In this document: positions 1 to 11,491 of the stretch, piece by piece
Numbering within the stretch: the stretch's first letter is position 1
How the letters are laid out: the number at the start of each line of letters is the position of its first letter
NCBI GenBank assembly: GCA_020465985.1
Contig: JAANYP010007127.1
Coordinates: forward strand, 248,001-312,000
From: Centrapalus pauciflorus
Lineage: Eukaryota > Streptophyta > Magnoliopsida > Asterales > Asteraceae
DNA length: 64,000 nt
Direction: 5' to 3'
Translations under genes and position numbers: made by a program
Notes under the pieces: generated by a model
The model's database searches: none
Told to the model about the DNA's origin: nothing
The model's input: the letters and a program-made list of their open reading frames with translations, nothing else

Positions 1-293
1 AACTTGATAAGTTAAGTTCGAACTTAACTCATATAATTATGTGTTAATCAGTCTTAATTAGTGAATTTGGGATAAATTGGTAATCAGAGCTTGTATTTGT
101 TCACGTGCGACCTAGAGTGATTTCAGAGAGTCTTCCGGAGAAATACATGTGTCGGGTCGTTCGTCGTATCGGCTATCATAGTGTTCGTCTTCAGTTTTCG
201 TGTGTGATCGATCCGTTAAACCCCTAACGAGGATTTCGCACTCGTTGGATGGTGTCGCGTCAAGATCAGATCCGTGCTAGAGGTGACCTTACA
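1..293 (+). repeat. Element A, 3' part of the 5' LTR (truncated by window start)
   Basis: The right half of this segment (about 215-293) closely resembles the end of element D's 5' LTR (37060-37135): both carry an 'aacgaggat' block, a 'gtgtcgcgtcaaga' block and finish in CCTTACA. The left part carries AAGTTCGAACTT, the word repeated elsewhere in element A. The LTR start lies outside the window. The following bases should be a primer binding site but run straight into the end of pol, so the internal region is deleted here. Confidence 0.75.
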
Positions 294-300
294 GTTGGTA

Positions 301-399
301 AAAGTTCCAACGGAAGACAACTATGCGGATTTGTTCACAAAAGCATTTGATAGATCACGCTTTGAGTTATTAGTCCAACTAAACGGGATGCGAAATTAG
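301..399 (+). pseudogene. Element A, tail of copia pol (RNase H C-terminus)
   Basis: The frame reads KVPTEDNYADLFTKAF and then a conserved LLVQLNGMRN ending in TAG. It matches the last 33 codons of element D pol (52610-52709) almost residue for residue. Only this tail survives. Gag, protease, integrase, reverse transcriptase and most of RNase H are missing between the LTR end at 293 and this fragment. The fragment cannot be functional by itself; its value is to mark the element as a deletion derivative of the D-like family. Confidence 0.85.
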
Positions 400-854
400 A
401 GTAATTTGACCTCATTAGATAGATTTTCTTTAATTTTTAACTTTTATTTTGTCATTCTAGTTATTTTTCTTAAAAATAAAAATAAAAAATAAAAAATAAT
501 AATAAAAACATGGAGAGTGGTTTTAGAGTTCAAGGTTCAACATGACGAGATTTAAGCAAATGCTAAGAAACTCTAAGTGTTAAACTTTAACACATAATGC
601 ACTATAAACTTTAGTGATGTACATATTCATGTTCTGATGTGTTGCTAGGCATAAAACGTAACAATTTTCCTAAAAGCCTAAAAATAAATCCCGAACTTCT
701 GTGTTGCTAACTTAGACGTATGATCGATAGATCTTAATTTCTGTGTTAGAGGCACACATAAAATTTAATTATGAATGAGGTATGTAAATCAGTTTGGGGG
801 ATGTATCTCTTCCTCAAAATACATCTTAGACAAAGAGCTTCAAAGTCAAGACAA

Positions 855-1038
855 GTCGCTTTGTTGTACGTAAGTACAAACCTGTCACCGCTGTTCGACT
901 TAATATAGCAAGATACGTCGCTTTGTTGTACGTAAGTACAGACCTGTCACCGTTATCTTGGCTAAATAAAAGAGGTATGCTCTACCCTAAGACAAACTAA
1001 GACATTCTGTTGTACCTGAGTACAAACTTGTGTCCGAC
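855..1038 (+). repeat. Three TGTACGTAAGTACA palindrome repeats (element A spacer)
   Basis: Three units at about 855-890, 916-952 and 1001-1038 each contain TTGTACNTNAGTACA followed by ACCTGTCACCG or a variant. TGTAC and GTACA are inverted arms around a four-base loop. The units are separated by about 60-85 bp of different sequence, so this is a spaced repeat rather than a simple tandem array. The same three units occur in element D and, reversed, in element C. Confidence 0.8.
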
Positions 1039-1702
1039 GTTTGCCTTTTAAAGATGATTTGCAAATACAAAAAAGTCATAATGATTTTTTGTTTGTCTTG
1101 ATCACAAAAGTATGACTAAGTATTAGACACGTAAGGTAACTTCTTGATACATAAAAAGGCCAAAGGAAAGTTCTAGTGTTGCGTGTTTAAGTGGACAACT
1201 ATACCGATAACCGACATGGTGTGTATCTTACAACAAACAATTAAAGGATGTTAAGAAATTCAAAAGTGTGAAAGTACAACACCAGAAGTGCATTGGCAAA
1301 ACTATCTGATTGAACCTTCTATGACTCTCTCGCAAAAATATTTTGTGTTATTTTGTCTTTAATTTCATTTCTTGTAATTTAATTTTATATTTAATCTTTT
1401 TTTAATTTTTTTTATTTTATCTTTTTTCAGTTTATTTTACTTTATTTTAGGTTATTAAGAAAATTTTAAGTAGGTAGGATCGATGTCATATACTAGGATG
1501 TATTTCAGTTGGCAAAACAACAGATGCGTGATAATCCGTTGCTCAAAGTAGAGATCCGCGATAAGTTGAAAAAGTTGAAAATTTTTCTAACTTTTTAATG
1601 TTTCACAATTAAGTTTGTAACTTATAAGTCCGTACGAGCTTATGGCAAATAAGTTCGTACGAATTTATAAGCAGCTAAGTTCGTAGACTGTATGGGCGGG
1701 GC

Positions 1703-1712
1703 CTATAAATAG
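1703..1712 (+). promoter_or_regulatory. Candidate internal TATA box upstream of ORF3 (element A)
   Basis: CTATAAATAG follows a short GC-rich stretch (GGGCGGGGC) in otherwise AT-rich spacer, 576 bp before the ORF3 ATG at 2288. It is a canonical plant TATA motif. D has TATATAAAGG at the corresponding place. The function is inferred; no transcript evidence is available. Confidence 0.5.
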
Positions 1713-1909
1713 TACCAATGCATTAAATTCGTTCAACAACCACACAAGAACTTCTTCCTCATGAACTTACATGGCGATTACGAACTTAGTGTGCGACTAC
1801 TAAGTTAACGGCATTTAAAGTTTTTTGGCTGTTTAATGAAGATAACCACTGACTCTCAAACTTAACACTATTGCTTTTGGTTTACCTTCTAAAACATCAA
1901 AGAAAGCAA

Positions 1910-2285
1910 GTAAGGAGAGTTTAATTGGATTTTTATCGTTTTATTTTGGGTTTTCATATCCGAAAAATAAAGGGTTAAAAACTCTAGGCTTTAGGTTATA
2001 AAACTTACAATGGAACCTTAATAAACTCAATTTGAACCTAATGGGGCTAGTTTCATGGGTCGTTAAAGTCTAAAAAGTGTTTAATCTGGTGTTTCATTTT
2101 ACAAATTTCGACCACGAACTTGTTCAAACGAACAAGTTCGTACGAACTTAACCATACTAAGTTCGTGCGAACTTATTTTAAATTTCAAATTTAAGTTCGT
2201 GTGGTTCGTGCGAACTTAACTAAGTTCGTACGAACTTATTCGTTCTCAAAAACTAAATTTTTCAAATTTTTTGTTGCATGTGCAG
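1910..2285 (+). other. Candidate 5' UTR intron before ORF3 (element A)
   Basis: A strong donor (AAGCAA/GTAAGG) at 1910 and a strong acceptor (pyrimidine-rich tract, then GCATGTGCAG) ending at 2285 would bound a 376-nt intron lying between the candidate TATA box and the ORF3 ATG, which is only 2 nt after the acceptor. The interval is AT-rich, as plant introns are. The acceptor could instead pair with a donor in the element leader, making a spliced subgenomic RNA. Confidence 0.4.
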
Positions 2286-2287
2286 GA

Positions 2288-5077
2288 ATGGCAGAGCGTG
2301 CGTTTGTGAATAAGCACAATATGGTGCTTAGTATTGATAAGCAGGCACCATAAGCTGGGACATACAGAGACATTCTGGCCTTTTTGACAAGAACTTGCGT
2401 AACATATATACTTACGCATAACCCTAATCTGATGATTCAATACATTCGCCAATTCTGGAGTACATTGCATTTGGACAGCTCGGTCCTGCCCCCCGTACTC
2501 AAAGCAGTAGTAAATGGACAGCCGATTGCGTTCTCGGCAGCAGATTTGTGAAAAATTCTGAATCTGGGGACTGAAGCATTGGAAAATGGCCCGAATAATT
2601 ACCCAGCTCAATTTCACCAAGGGGCTTTCCAGCGGATGGATTATTCACTTAATTTGGCGAAATTTTCATATGTGAAGAGTGGTTTGATAGAGCAGTGGCG
2701 ATTCCTTACGCACGTTCTTCTAGTGTGTCTAGCCCCGAAAAAAACCGGTTTTGATGTGATGACATCCAAGCTACAATCCGGGATGATCACACTGGTGTAC
2801 AATACGCCATACAGCTTTTCTGGCTTCTTTTTTGCTGAATTTGTTCATCAGATAACGGCTCCAAGTCGCGATCGATTTCTGCTATATCCTCGCTTTGTCA
2901 TGATAATCATTAGCCACTGTCTACCAAATTTGCCACCGTCACCGGAGGTTGTCGTTGTTTCCGGCATAGACAATTGAATTTTTGCTGATTGTCAAGGACA
3001 TAGCCAATGACGGGCTGAAAATGGGTGTCTACAGCCTACCTCGCTGTTTGGAGCTTTGCTCAATGCTGAATATGTTGCTCAAGAAGGAGATGGCTGGATG
3101 GACAATGAAGAACAAGGCCCAACAGCGGCACCAGAAGCAGCAGTACCTGCCCAGCGACAGCCTATTCCAGCACCAGCAGTAGTGGCATCTCCACCAGTCG
3201 TTCAATCTGATCCTAGACAGGAGGCATTGGAAGACATTGTTGCTCATGGTAGAGCAGCTCAAGCTGACATTGCCAAAGAAGTCATTCACGACATCCTTCA
3301 CCCACGTGAAGCTTTTGGAAACATTTTTGAAGATATTTAGAATTATCAACCAGAACAATCTACTGAGGCAGTTGATCCCAACTCAGTGATCAATTCTGAT
3401 GCGTCCAGGGATATTAGGGAGGCTGCAAATCCATCGACGATTCTTGGTCGTTATCATTCTAGATTGGTTGTGCCGCGAAATGAACAACAGCAGAGATGGC
3501 AGCTTCAAGATGAAGATGACGAAGAGTATGAGCCAGCAGAATAGAGTTTGGTGGAGAGGCATCAGAGGGCAAAATGTCAGAGGACAGATCAATCGGTGCC
3601 CTCAACCTCAGCAACAGTTCCACCAGAAACAATCAACCACACCATCGACATCAGTTTCATCTGATAGCCAGAGCATTCTTCACCTTCAACGTCAGATTGA
3701 TTGTCAGGTTATACAGATTCTTCAGCTGACAAAGGCGATTCTTGAACTTCAACAACATAATGCCCAGTTAGATTAGACAATGGCTAATTAGCAACAGAAG
3801 ATAGCCAACCTTGAGGCTATACTGGCACAATTGTTGAAAGATCGTCCACCTCAGGGGGAGAGTTGTAGGGAAGACGCCTTAAGGTATATTCAGAGGGATG
3901 ATGAAGGATATGACCCAAATGCTAACAAAGACAGTGAGCTGGCAGATCTTTCAAGACAACAATCTGCTCAGATTGATGATCTTTATGGGGAGACTGGTCC
4001 ATCAGCTGCTGACAAGGCCAAAAGTAAAGCTTCAGAGACAACAAAAGTAACTGAAGAAGACCTGATAGGAGCTCTGTCAGGGTTGGATGCAGACGAGCTG
4101 AGATTTGACTTGGAAGATGTCTTACAACAAGAGGATCTTGAGGAAAGAGAGTTTATTCCAGAAGATATACTTGATTGGAAGTCTGACAATGAAGTAGTTA
4201 TGGCTGAGGATGATAATGTTAATTAGAATTTTTACTATAAGCAACTTGTCACGGAACAATATGTGAATGAAGATCCAAATCTAATAGATCTAGATATGCT
4301 GAGATCTTCATTAAATGATGAATCGTATTCTGGGATGCCTGACAGGGAGGTCTTGAAAGAAGAAAAGAAGAGATGGTGGTTCAAGAGAGAAGAGAAGAAG
4401 AAGATGAAAGTGCCAAGTGCAGGAGATCTATCAGGTGGTATTATGAGGTGGTTCTATAACAGGGAACTGCAGCTATTCGACTAAAAAGAAGAGATGGGCT
4501 AGAATACCTAAAAAGAAGACTGAACGTCTTTAGTTCATTGCCAAAATGCGAAGTCAAAGAGTTAGCTTGGAAAGACCTTATCAACTTAGGTTACGACCCA
4601 TATGCTGAAGTACTTGAAAAAATCATCAGAAGAGAGGATCGTTATGGAAAGTTTGAAAGGATCAAGTCGAGAGTTGGTAAAAGAGAAGTAGATGAAACAA
4701 GAATAGATCCTTAGACTGGGAAAGCATGGACCAAGATGATGTACAAACCAGTTAGATGCTTGAAGAAGGTTCCTTTGAAGACAATGCCATAGGATGTTCA
4801 AAGAAATATGAAGTGGTGGTATGTCGACAATGAAACTGCTAAAGCAATAATGGACGATGAAGATGAGAAGGTTATTTTGAAGGTATATGATCCCTTGCAC
4901 CTTGTGAACCTATCTCAAGGTGATCTGTAGAAAATTTACGAACAACTGATTTTGTTTCATGAAGGTTGGAAATCTGAATGCAAAAAATACTAGAGAGTGG
5001 TCAGGGTATGCCTTGAAAAGGGTCTATATGCAGGAAGCAATTTCAACAGGCCCAGTTTTGTATATTCATGAATAGCA
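2288..5077 (+). pseudogene. Element A ORF3 (env-position third ORF), broken
   Basis: This decayed third ORF is homologous to D's ORF3 (54743-57571). It starts MAERAFVNKHNMV against MGERAFLQKHNMV in D, and keeps a QFW block, W-R-FLTH-LLVCLAPKK and LLYPRFVM (near residues 55-220). The C-terminal third is acidic and ends near a block like CLEKGLYAGSNF. Several in-frame stops interrupt it, for example at about 2351, 2548, 2975 and 3338, plus later frame changes. The start was chosen because it aligns with D and lies directly after a splice-acceptor-like TGTGCAG. In Sireviruses an ORF in this position has been called envelope-like, but I see no convincing signal peptide or membrane span here, so its role is unknown. 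It is dead in this copy. Confidence 0.75.
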
Positions 5078-5093
5078 ACTAGAAGCTATCGTC

Positions 5094-5104
5094 AAGTGGG
5101 AGTC
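5094..5104 (+). promoter_or_regulatory. Polypurine tract, element A
   Basis: CAAGTGGGAGTC directly precedes the LTR start TGTTGG at 5105. It corresponds to CAAGGGGGAGTC in D and C with one substitution (GGG changed to TGG), so plus-strand priming may already be weakened. Confidence 0.75.
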
Positions 5105-5333
5105 TGTTGGTACCCGGTGTGACGACAACAGTCTAGTTTGTTATTGATAGTAAATTGCAATAGATAGGGTCTTATGAATACAAAGTCATGATTATATGTT
5201 CATATTTATGTCTTAAGTTCATGATTGCATGATAAGTTCATGAATGTTAGATAAGTTCATTAGTTATGAACTTATGGATGATAAGTTCATGATTGCTAGA
5301 TAAGTTCATCAGTTATGAACTTATGGATGATAA
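5105..5333 (+). repeat. Element A, 5' part of the 3' LTR (cut by element B)
   Basis: It starts TGTTGGTACC right after the polypurine tract; its first 30 bases resemble the LTR starts of C and D (TGTTGGTACATTC, TGTTAGTACATCC, then GTGTGACGA). It contains a dense set of AAGTTCAT repeats (about 5215-5325). At 5333/5334 the sequence passes into the LTR of element B. The rest of this LTR is not found on B's far side. Confidence 0.75.
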
Positions 5334-5996
5334 TGTCAGGATCTGAACTTAATTAACCAAGACTAACAGATTTGAATTTATCAGAGTATAAATCAATAAT
5401 CTTGCTTTGAATCAAAGTTTAATTAAGAAGTTTGCGGAATAACACTTAATTATTTTAACAAAAGCTTTTAGAATCAATAGCAAATAAACAAAACTAATAA
5501 TCAGAATTGCTTGTATTGCTGACTTCAATGATTACAATCACTTCTAATCTGTTTGATTAGACGAAGAACACAAACTGTTCTTAGGGTTTTACAACCTTAG
5601 AGGCTTTGAGAAAACTCAAACAAAAAGCAATTACAATCTTGAATACGCAGAAAACTCCTATACAATAGAAAGACCTATTCTATGTATTTATATTGCTTCT
5701 TGATTTGTTTCCTTGAAGGACTATGACTTCTCTGATAGTAGATATGCTGGAATCTTCGTGTAGATATCTTTTCCTGAATATCAGCACTTTCTGTTTGTAA
5801 ATCTGTTGAGCAGCTTGAATCACTTGACAGCTTGAACAGAGCAGCTTGAGTTGATTTACTCTGGCAGCTTGAACTTTTACACTAACAGCTCGAGATTCTT
5901 CAACTAACAGCATGAACTTTGTATTTACACAGAAATTTTTCTAACAGTTTGAGAAGTCTAACTAACAGCTTGAACTACTTAGAATATTTCCCAACA
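5334..5996 (-). repeat. Element B, 3' LTR (663 bp)
   Basis: It is bounded by TG...CA: TGTCAGGATC at 5334 on the plus strand and TTTCCCAACA ending at 5996 (minus strand TGTTGGGAAA...GATCCTGACA). It abuts a polypurine tract. It contains repeated words such as CAACTAACAGC, CAGCTTGAACT and variants (5810-5980), and a TATAAATACATAG box on the minus strand near 5680-5692. Confidence 0.88.
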
Positions 5997-6012
5997 ATCT
6001 CCCCCTAACTTA
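5997..6012 (-). promoter_or_regulatory. Polypurine tract, element B
   Basis: On the minus strand GTTAGGGGGAGAT directly precedes the LTR start TGTTGGG, the expected position and composition of a copia polypurine tract. Confidence 0.85.
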
Positions 6013-6097
6013 AATTCTTTATACAAGACTTTAAGTTCTATACAAATAAGGAAATAAACAAGTAAACTGTTATTTACAAACCAAGGCTTTCAAAAAC

Positions 6098-8898
6098 TTA
6101 AAACTGTGCAAGTTTCTGATTTACAGCCTTCAAAAACTCTTTCTTCATCTCTTCTCTATCACAAGATATCTTAACAGATCTCATCTGGAGTAACATGGCT
6201 TTTGGTAGATCATAGAATTCAAAATTGAAGAACATACCAGATCCATCTGTAAATTTTATTCTGTAAGTCTTTGATTTGACAAACAGATCAACTTGCTTGA
6301 TCTTCATTCCCTTTGCATTTGCATCCTCTATATCTTTTCTTATAGACTCAGGATCAACAATGCTTTTCAGATATTTGATAGCTTGCATAACTTGTGGTAG
6401 AGCTGATCTTACTTGTGTTACAGACCCAACATTGTGCATTGTTGTGAGCTCATCTCTGGTCATCCTTTGAGCCATATGCATGATGCTGTTATACTCTTCT
6501 TCTGGACCAGATTCCCTTCTCACTACAAACTGAAATCTTAAGTCAATGTTGTCCATCGACTTAGCATACCAATAATTAATAGGAGGCTTTGTAAAGTCAT
6601 GATGGTCTATCAATTTCTCTATTTCCATCACCTATTGCAGTTGATAATCAAACAGCATCTTTTTAACTTGATCCAGCTTTGCTTGTGACATTGATTCTGA
6701 TTCAGGAATAGAAACAGCAGCTCGATCAGAAGGAGCAGGAACACTGGCAGCAGTTTGAACATCACTTGTACCAGTTTGAACTGGTTCTTGAGATCTTTGG
6801 ACTTCTTGGGAGACTTTGGCTTTCTTTCTTTTGTCCATCTCTTTATCATGGATATCTTGCAGCCTATCTGTGCTCATGGACTGAGCCATTTTCTTTGGGA
6901 TACCAGCTGCAAAGGCACAATTAATTAGAAATCTTCTATGCTCAGCCTTAGAATGCCCTGTTGGCATCTTCCTCTTCTTTTCCCCTTGCTTGACCACAAA
7001 CCCTCCCAGGTATCACCTAAGGTTTCATCATCTTCCATTGGGGACTGGGTTTGCTGGTCTAACTCTTGATCTTGTTCTTCTGCTAATTTTCTGGCAATCT
7101 CAGCATCAAAGGCAATCTGGGCTTCTCTGGATGAAAATTTGTGCTTTGGAGACTCAATAAGAATACCCTTGCCCTTATCTTTTGTAGCAGAAGATGTTGC
7201 TTGGACTGAACTGCTAGGAGCCTGAGTTGTTTCTCTTATAACAACTCCAGTTGGTCTTGAAGAAGCAGCTTGAGTTTCTAGGCTAACAGCTTGAAACGCT
7301 GTTGGAACTGTTAGCCTAAATGGTGGAACTGTTGGGGCTGCTTGGACTGCTTTAGGAAACTCCTGATTCTCCCCCTTTTTGGAAGCATTGGTTTGGTCAA
7401 GAGGACCTACAACTTTTGCCACTTGGGTTTGAATCAATCGCTCTAATTGCATGATCTTATTTCCACAGAGGGTAAACCATTTATGGAGATAATCCATTCT
7501 CTGATTTTGAGCCGCTTCTGCCTGCTTGAGTGCAATGATTTGTGCTCCCTGTGCAGCAATGATGGACTTTTGGTATTCCAACATAGCTACAACAGGTTTC
7601 AGCTTAGGATCCGTTAATAACATAAGTTGCAGACTAGCCTCAAGATCAGCAAACATATGTGGTGCCTGTGATCTATCACTGGCATGAATACCAGAAGTAG
7701 AAACCTCTGGGCCCCTCTGGTCTTGGTTCTGGGGACTTCCAGCTGGTGTTTGCACACTTGCTGTTGCCATGGGTGTGGTCTTAATTATGTTGGCACTGTC
7801 CTGTGCCTCTTGTGCAGAAACAGCAGTAGTGTCAGCCACAGAACCCATATGGACTATCTCTGTTGAGATGTCCACCTCCTGAGTGAGGATGGGAGTGTCC
7901 TCAATGTGTACCCTTTGGATATTCTGTGCAGAAGTGTCCTCCTGCACAGGGTTATTTGGCTCTTGTCTGAGGGCTGAGGAGAAAGGAGCTCCTGGACCTC
8001 TTTTTCTTTTATATAGATATTTAAGTGGCGATATTGGCTGAACAATAAGAGCAGAAGGCTTTTGTGTATCATGAGGAGGGGGTTGGGGTCCTGGGGGTGA
8101 AGCAGTAATGATAGGCTGAGCCTGCTCAGGACCCTCTCCTCTGTTTCTTGGAATAATGTTCATCATTGCAGAAGGCAATGGAACATCTACACTCAAAAAA
8201 TTGGCACTTGGCTTTAAAAGCCTTTTAATAGAAGATAGTGAGTGCCTATGAGAAACATGTATCCTCTTATGGATACTAAAATTGGTGCAAGTTTTTGCAA
8301 TTATCTCTGCCAAAAATCGAGGATACATAAAAAATTTCTCATTCTTTAGGGAATGATACCTTAACATCACCTGAAAAATCATAATTTAAAAATTGAACTG
8401 TTGGCCTGTTGAAAAGCACGCTAAGGTAGTGGCAATATTTGAGGAAAATTCTGACCAACCAGTTCTTTTAGGGCTTATACACTGCTGAATAATATGCATA
8501 AGATATTTCCATTTAGGTGAAAAGTGTGCTTTAAAGAAAGTAAAGGAATCAGCAGGACCCCTATATCCAATATTATGAAGACCAGTATGTAACTCATTAA
8601 GGGATAGGTCTGTAATACCTGAGGCATCTTGAAGATGCAAATGTTGACAAATGGATTCCTCAGATACTATGATGGGAGTGCCATCAATTTTGGATATCAT
8701 AGAAGGAACTCCATTGATGGTTTGTACAGAAGCACGGTTCCAGAACTGCTCAATATGAGATATGTATATGGTAGGATTGATATTGAGGGCATGATGGATA
8801 TGGGAGTGTCTAAGAAATTCCATCATGTCATGGAACGGTTGAAGTTCAGAGTGCTTTAGAGAGTAGGGTAGGCATTTGTGGTCTTTGACAAACTCCAT
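6098..8898 (-). pseudogene. Element B ORF3 (env-position third ORF), copy 1, broken
   Basis: This third ORF of about 930 codons starts 340 bp downstream of the pol stop. The N-terminal region (residues 1-200) has MEFVKDHKCLPYSLKH, then HIEQFW, WKYLMHIIQQCISPKRTGW, FSTGQQFNF and FFMYPRFL; these blocks match D's ORF3 in order, so the two are homologous. The middle is Pro/Ser/Thr/Gln-rich; the C-terminal 300 residues are basic and helical-looking. Lesions: TAA at 8386-8388, a frameshift near 6990 and TAG at 6632-6634. The stop at 8386 is absent from copy 2, which has Ser-Asn codons there. No clear transmembrane pattern supports a fusogenic envelope; the function is unknown. Confidence 0.75.
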
Positions 8899-9060
8899 GG
8901 AAGATTAAACGGAGGTTTTAGGGTTTCAAAGAAGAGTGTGTGAATCGTTCAGAGAGAAAAGAAGGCCGTTGTATGAGATTATGTAACTGGTAGTTACAAC
9001 TGAACGAAACTGGGACCTTTAAAGGTTTTGAAAAAGGTTGGGTCCCGCGCACACATTTAA
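8899..9060 (-). promoter_or_regulatory. Plant-gene-like 5' region of element B ORF3
   Basis: Upstream of the ORF3 ATG (8898), the minus strand shows a TTTAAA box (9018-9023), a CT-rich initiator-like stretch (TTTTCTCTCTG) and a telo-box AAACCCTAAAA (8916-8926) about 20 nt before the start. These are frequent in plant gene promoters and 5' UTRs. The same arrangement is kept in the duplicated copy (13039-13200). Promoter activity is inferred. Confidence 0.4.
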
Positions 9061-9237
9061 GAAATTACCAAATTACCCTGCACACTTTGACAGATCAAGT
9101 GAATAACTAACAGTCCGAGAAAATGAACTAGCAGCTTGAGAAAATACTCAAGCTGTTAGTTGAAACTTAGGCATCTTTTAATGAAACAGTGACTCCCCCT
9201 TAAATAAGCATATGAATTAAATAATAATGAAAACAAA

Positions 9238-11491
9238 TTAATCCATGTTTACAATACCAATATTTGATACCAGGAAAGTGAACCTTCCTACATCAAAAGG
9301 TTTTGTAGATAGATCAGCTAACTGATCATCAGTATGTATTTTGGTAACTTGGATTAATTTCTTCTCATTACAATCCCTTATAAAGTGAAATCTGATGTCT
9401 ATATGCTTGGTTTTTGGGAATTTCACTGGGTTTTGCACAATGCTGATTGCACTTGAATTGTCAATGTAAATAGGAGTGGATAAGAAGTTCATACCATAGT
9501 CTCTCAATTGATTTTCAATCCACATTACCTGGGAGCAGCAGCTTGCAGCTGCTACATATTCTGCTTCAGTGGATGAGGTGGAAACAGTTGTCTGCTTTTT
9601 GTATTGCCAAGAGACGAGTCTTGCTCCTAAGTATTGACATCCACCAGTTGTGGATTTTCTGTCAATGTTGCATCCTCCATAGTCAGTGTCAGAGTAGGCT
9701 GTTAGTTCAAGGGGAGAGTCTTTAGGATACCATAGGCCTAAATGTGGTTGGCCTTTGAGATATCTAAAGATTCTCTTAACAGCAACCAAATGAGAATCCT
9801 TTGGAGAGCATTGAAACCTAGCACACACACAGACAGCAAACATAATATCAGGTCTAGAAGATGTTAGATACATAAGAGATCCAATAAGAGATCTGTATAA
9901 ATGAATGTCCACATCTATGCCATCTTTGTCTGTATGGAGCTGCTTGTGAGGATCCATTGGAGTGCTTGCAACTTTGGTGTCTTGATACCCAAACTTTTCC
10001 AATATGTCTTTAACATACTTTGATTTACTTATGAAGAGACTAGTGGGCTTCTGCTTGACCTGCAATCCTAGAAAGAAAGTGAGTTCTCCCATTTGAAACT
10101 TTTTGTGCATTAAAGCCTCAAACTCTTTGCACAAACAATCATTTGTTGAGCCAAAGATGATGTCATCAACATAGATTTGGACAAGCAGAATTTCAGCTTT
10201 GATGGACTTAGTGAAAAGTGTTTTGTCCAGAGTGCCTCTCTTGAACCCATTCTGTAGAAGGTATTATGACAGAGTGTCATACCATGCTCTGGGGGCTTGA
10301 TGGAGACCATAGAGAGCCTTGTCTAACTTGTAGACCCTGTCTGGACACTTGTAGTCCTCAAAACCAGGAGGCTGACATACATAGACCTCCTCTTCAATTG
10401 TCCCATATTGAAAAGCAGACTTCACATCCATTTGACACACTTTAAAACCTTTGAAGCTTGCATAGGCCAAAAATAGTCTGATGGCTTCAATTCTTGCCAC
10501 TGGAGCAAATACATCATCATAATCTATGCCTTCTTCTTGAGTGTACCCTTGTGCTACTAGCCTTTCTTTATTCTTGATGACTATCCCTCTCTCATCTTTC
10601 TTGTTTCTGAACACCCATCTTGTACCAATTGCTCTCTTTCCTTTAGGAAGATCAACCAGTGTCCATACATTCTGAATCTTGAACTGTAGAAGCTCTTCTT
10701 GCATTGCCTCAATCCAGGATGAATCTTTCAATGCTTCTGATGCTGTTTTAGGTTCTAGCTGAGACATGAAACAGGCATGTTCAAAAGCAGCTAGACTGAA
10801 TTCAGAAACTGTTTGTTCAGCAGCAGCAGTCTCATTGTGAACCATTTTCCTTGTTTATACAGGTATACTTGGATCACCCAGTATTTGATTAAGAGGATGA
10901 TACTTGTGAACTCTGAGTGTAGGCTCTCTTTCTGTCTGAAAAGAGGATCCAGGATTTGTATCATCTCCATCAGGATCAGTGGATGGTTCAGTTTCTAAAA
11001 CAGCTTGACTTGAATCTGGGGCTGTTTCCCTTTGTGTTGGAGCTGTTCTCTCAGGACTTGGGAGTGGCACTTCAGTGTCTGGATTTTTATCATGTTGAGC
11101 ATTCAGAACCCCTGGAGGGTCGCATGACAGAAGTGGTATAGTGGTGTATTCATCCCAATTGGTTGAATCTGCAGCAGTTTGAAATTTTGTGCCAACAGCT
11201 TGAGAATTTGTATTGACAGCATGAGAATTTGTGTTGACAGCTTCAATCCTGTTTGCATCAGCTTCTGCAGTATACTCAACAAAGCTCAGAGAATTTGTTA
11301 GTGAATTTAAATCAAACAACCAATCAGGACCAGTGCCTTTGACATTTCCAGTATTTTCATTAAATTCAACATTGGCACTTTCTTCAATGGTTTTAGACAC
11401 ACTGTTATATACTCTATAGGCTTTGCTTTGATTTGAGTATCCTACAAAGAATCCTTCTTCAGCCTTACTCTCAAACTTCCCTAAGTGAGTC
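9238..11491 (-). pseudogene. Element B pol segment, copy 1 (integrase C-terminus, RT, RNase H)
   Basis: Copia reverse transcriptase and RNase H with recognisable [62 protein letters not shown] and KHIDIRFHFIRD. The YVDDIIFGS active-site segment lies near 10165. Two in-frame stops interrupt the frame: 10855-10857 (only in this copy; the second copy has a Gln codon) and 10264-10266, just before the YVDD block and shared with copy 2. The shared stop means RT was already inactive before the duplication. The 5' end is cut at the duplication breakpoint, where pol joins ORF3 sequence in frame. Confidence 0.85.

Larger units (their letters stand above)
400..2287 (+). other. Element A, noncoding spacer between pol tail and ORF3
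   Basis: There is no supported gene in this 1.9 kb. It is collinear with the spacers of D (52710-54742) and C (about 18550-20840, reverse): all contain a 'gtgttgctaggc'/'gtgttggtaggc' block, three TGTAC-GTACA palindrome repeats, an AT-rich tract and a region of family-specific palindromes. In A the words are AAGTTCGTACGAACTT and variants at about 1630-1685 and 2130-2240. An A-rich low-complexity tract lies at 470-508. Confidence 0.7.
7352..11491 (-). repeat. 4140-bp tandem duplication, copy 1
   Basis: Every position tested maps to the second copy with a constant offset of 4140 (for example 8898/13038, 9238/13378, 10264/14404). The boundary carries a shared TTAG at 7352-7355, 11492-11495 and 15632-15635. 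I counted about fifty substitutions and no insertion or deletion, roughly 98.8% identity by eye. The unit holds the N-terminal part of ORF3, the ORF3 upstream region and the pol segment from the integrase C-terminus to the pol stop. Confidence 0.93.

Noticed and set aside
2246..2620. 124-codon antisense frame over ORF3 of element A
   Set aside because: Shadow of the ORF3 pseudogene on the opposite strand; no family resemblance.
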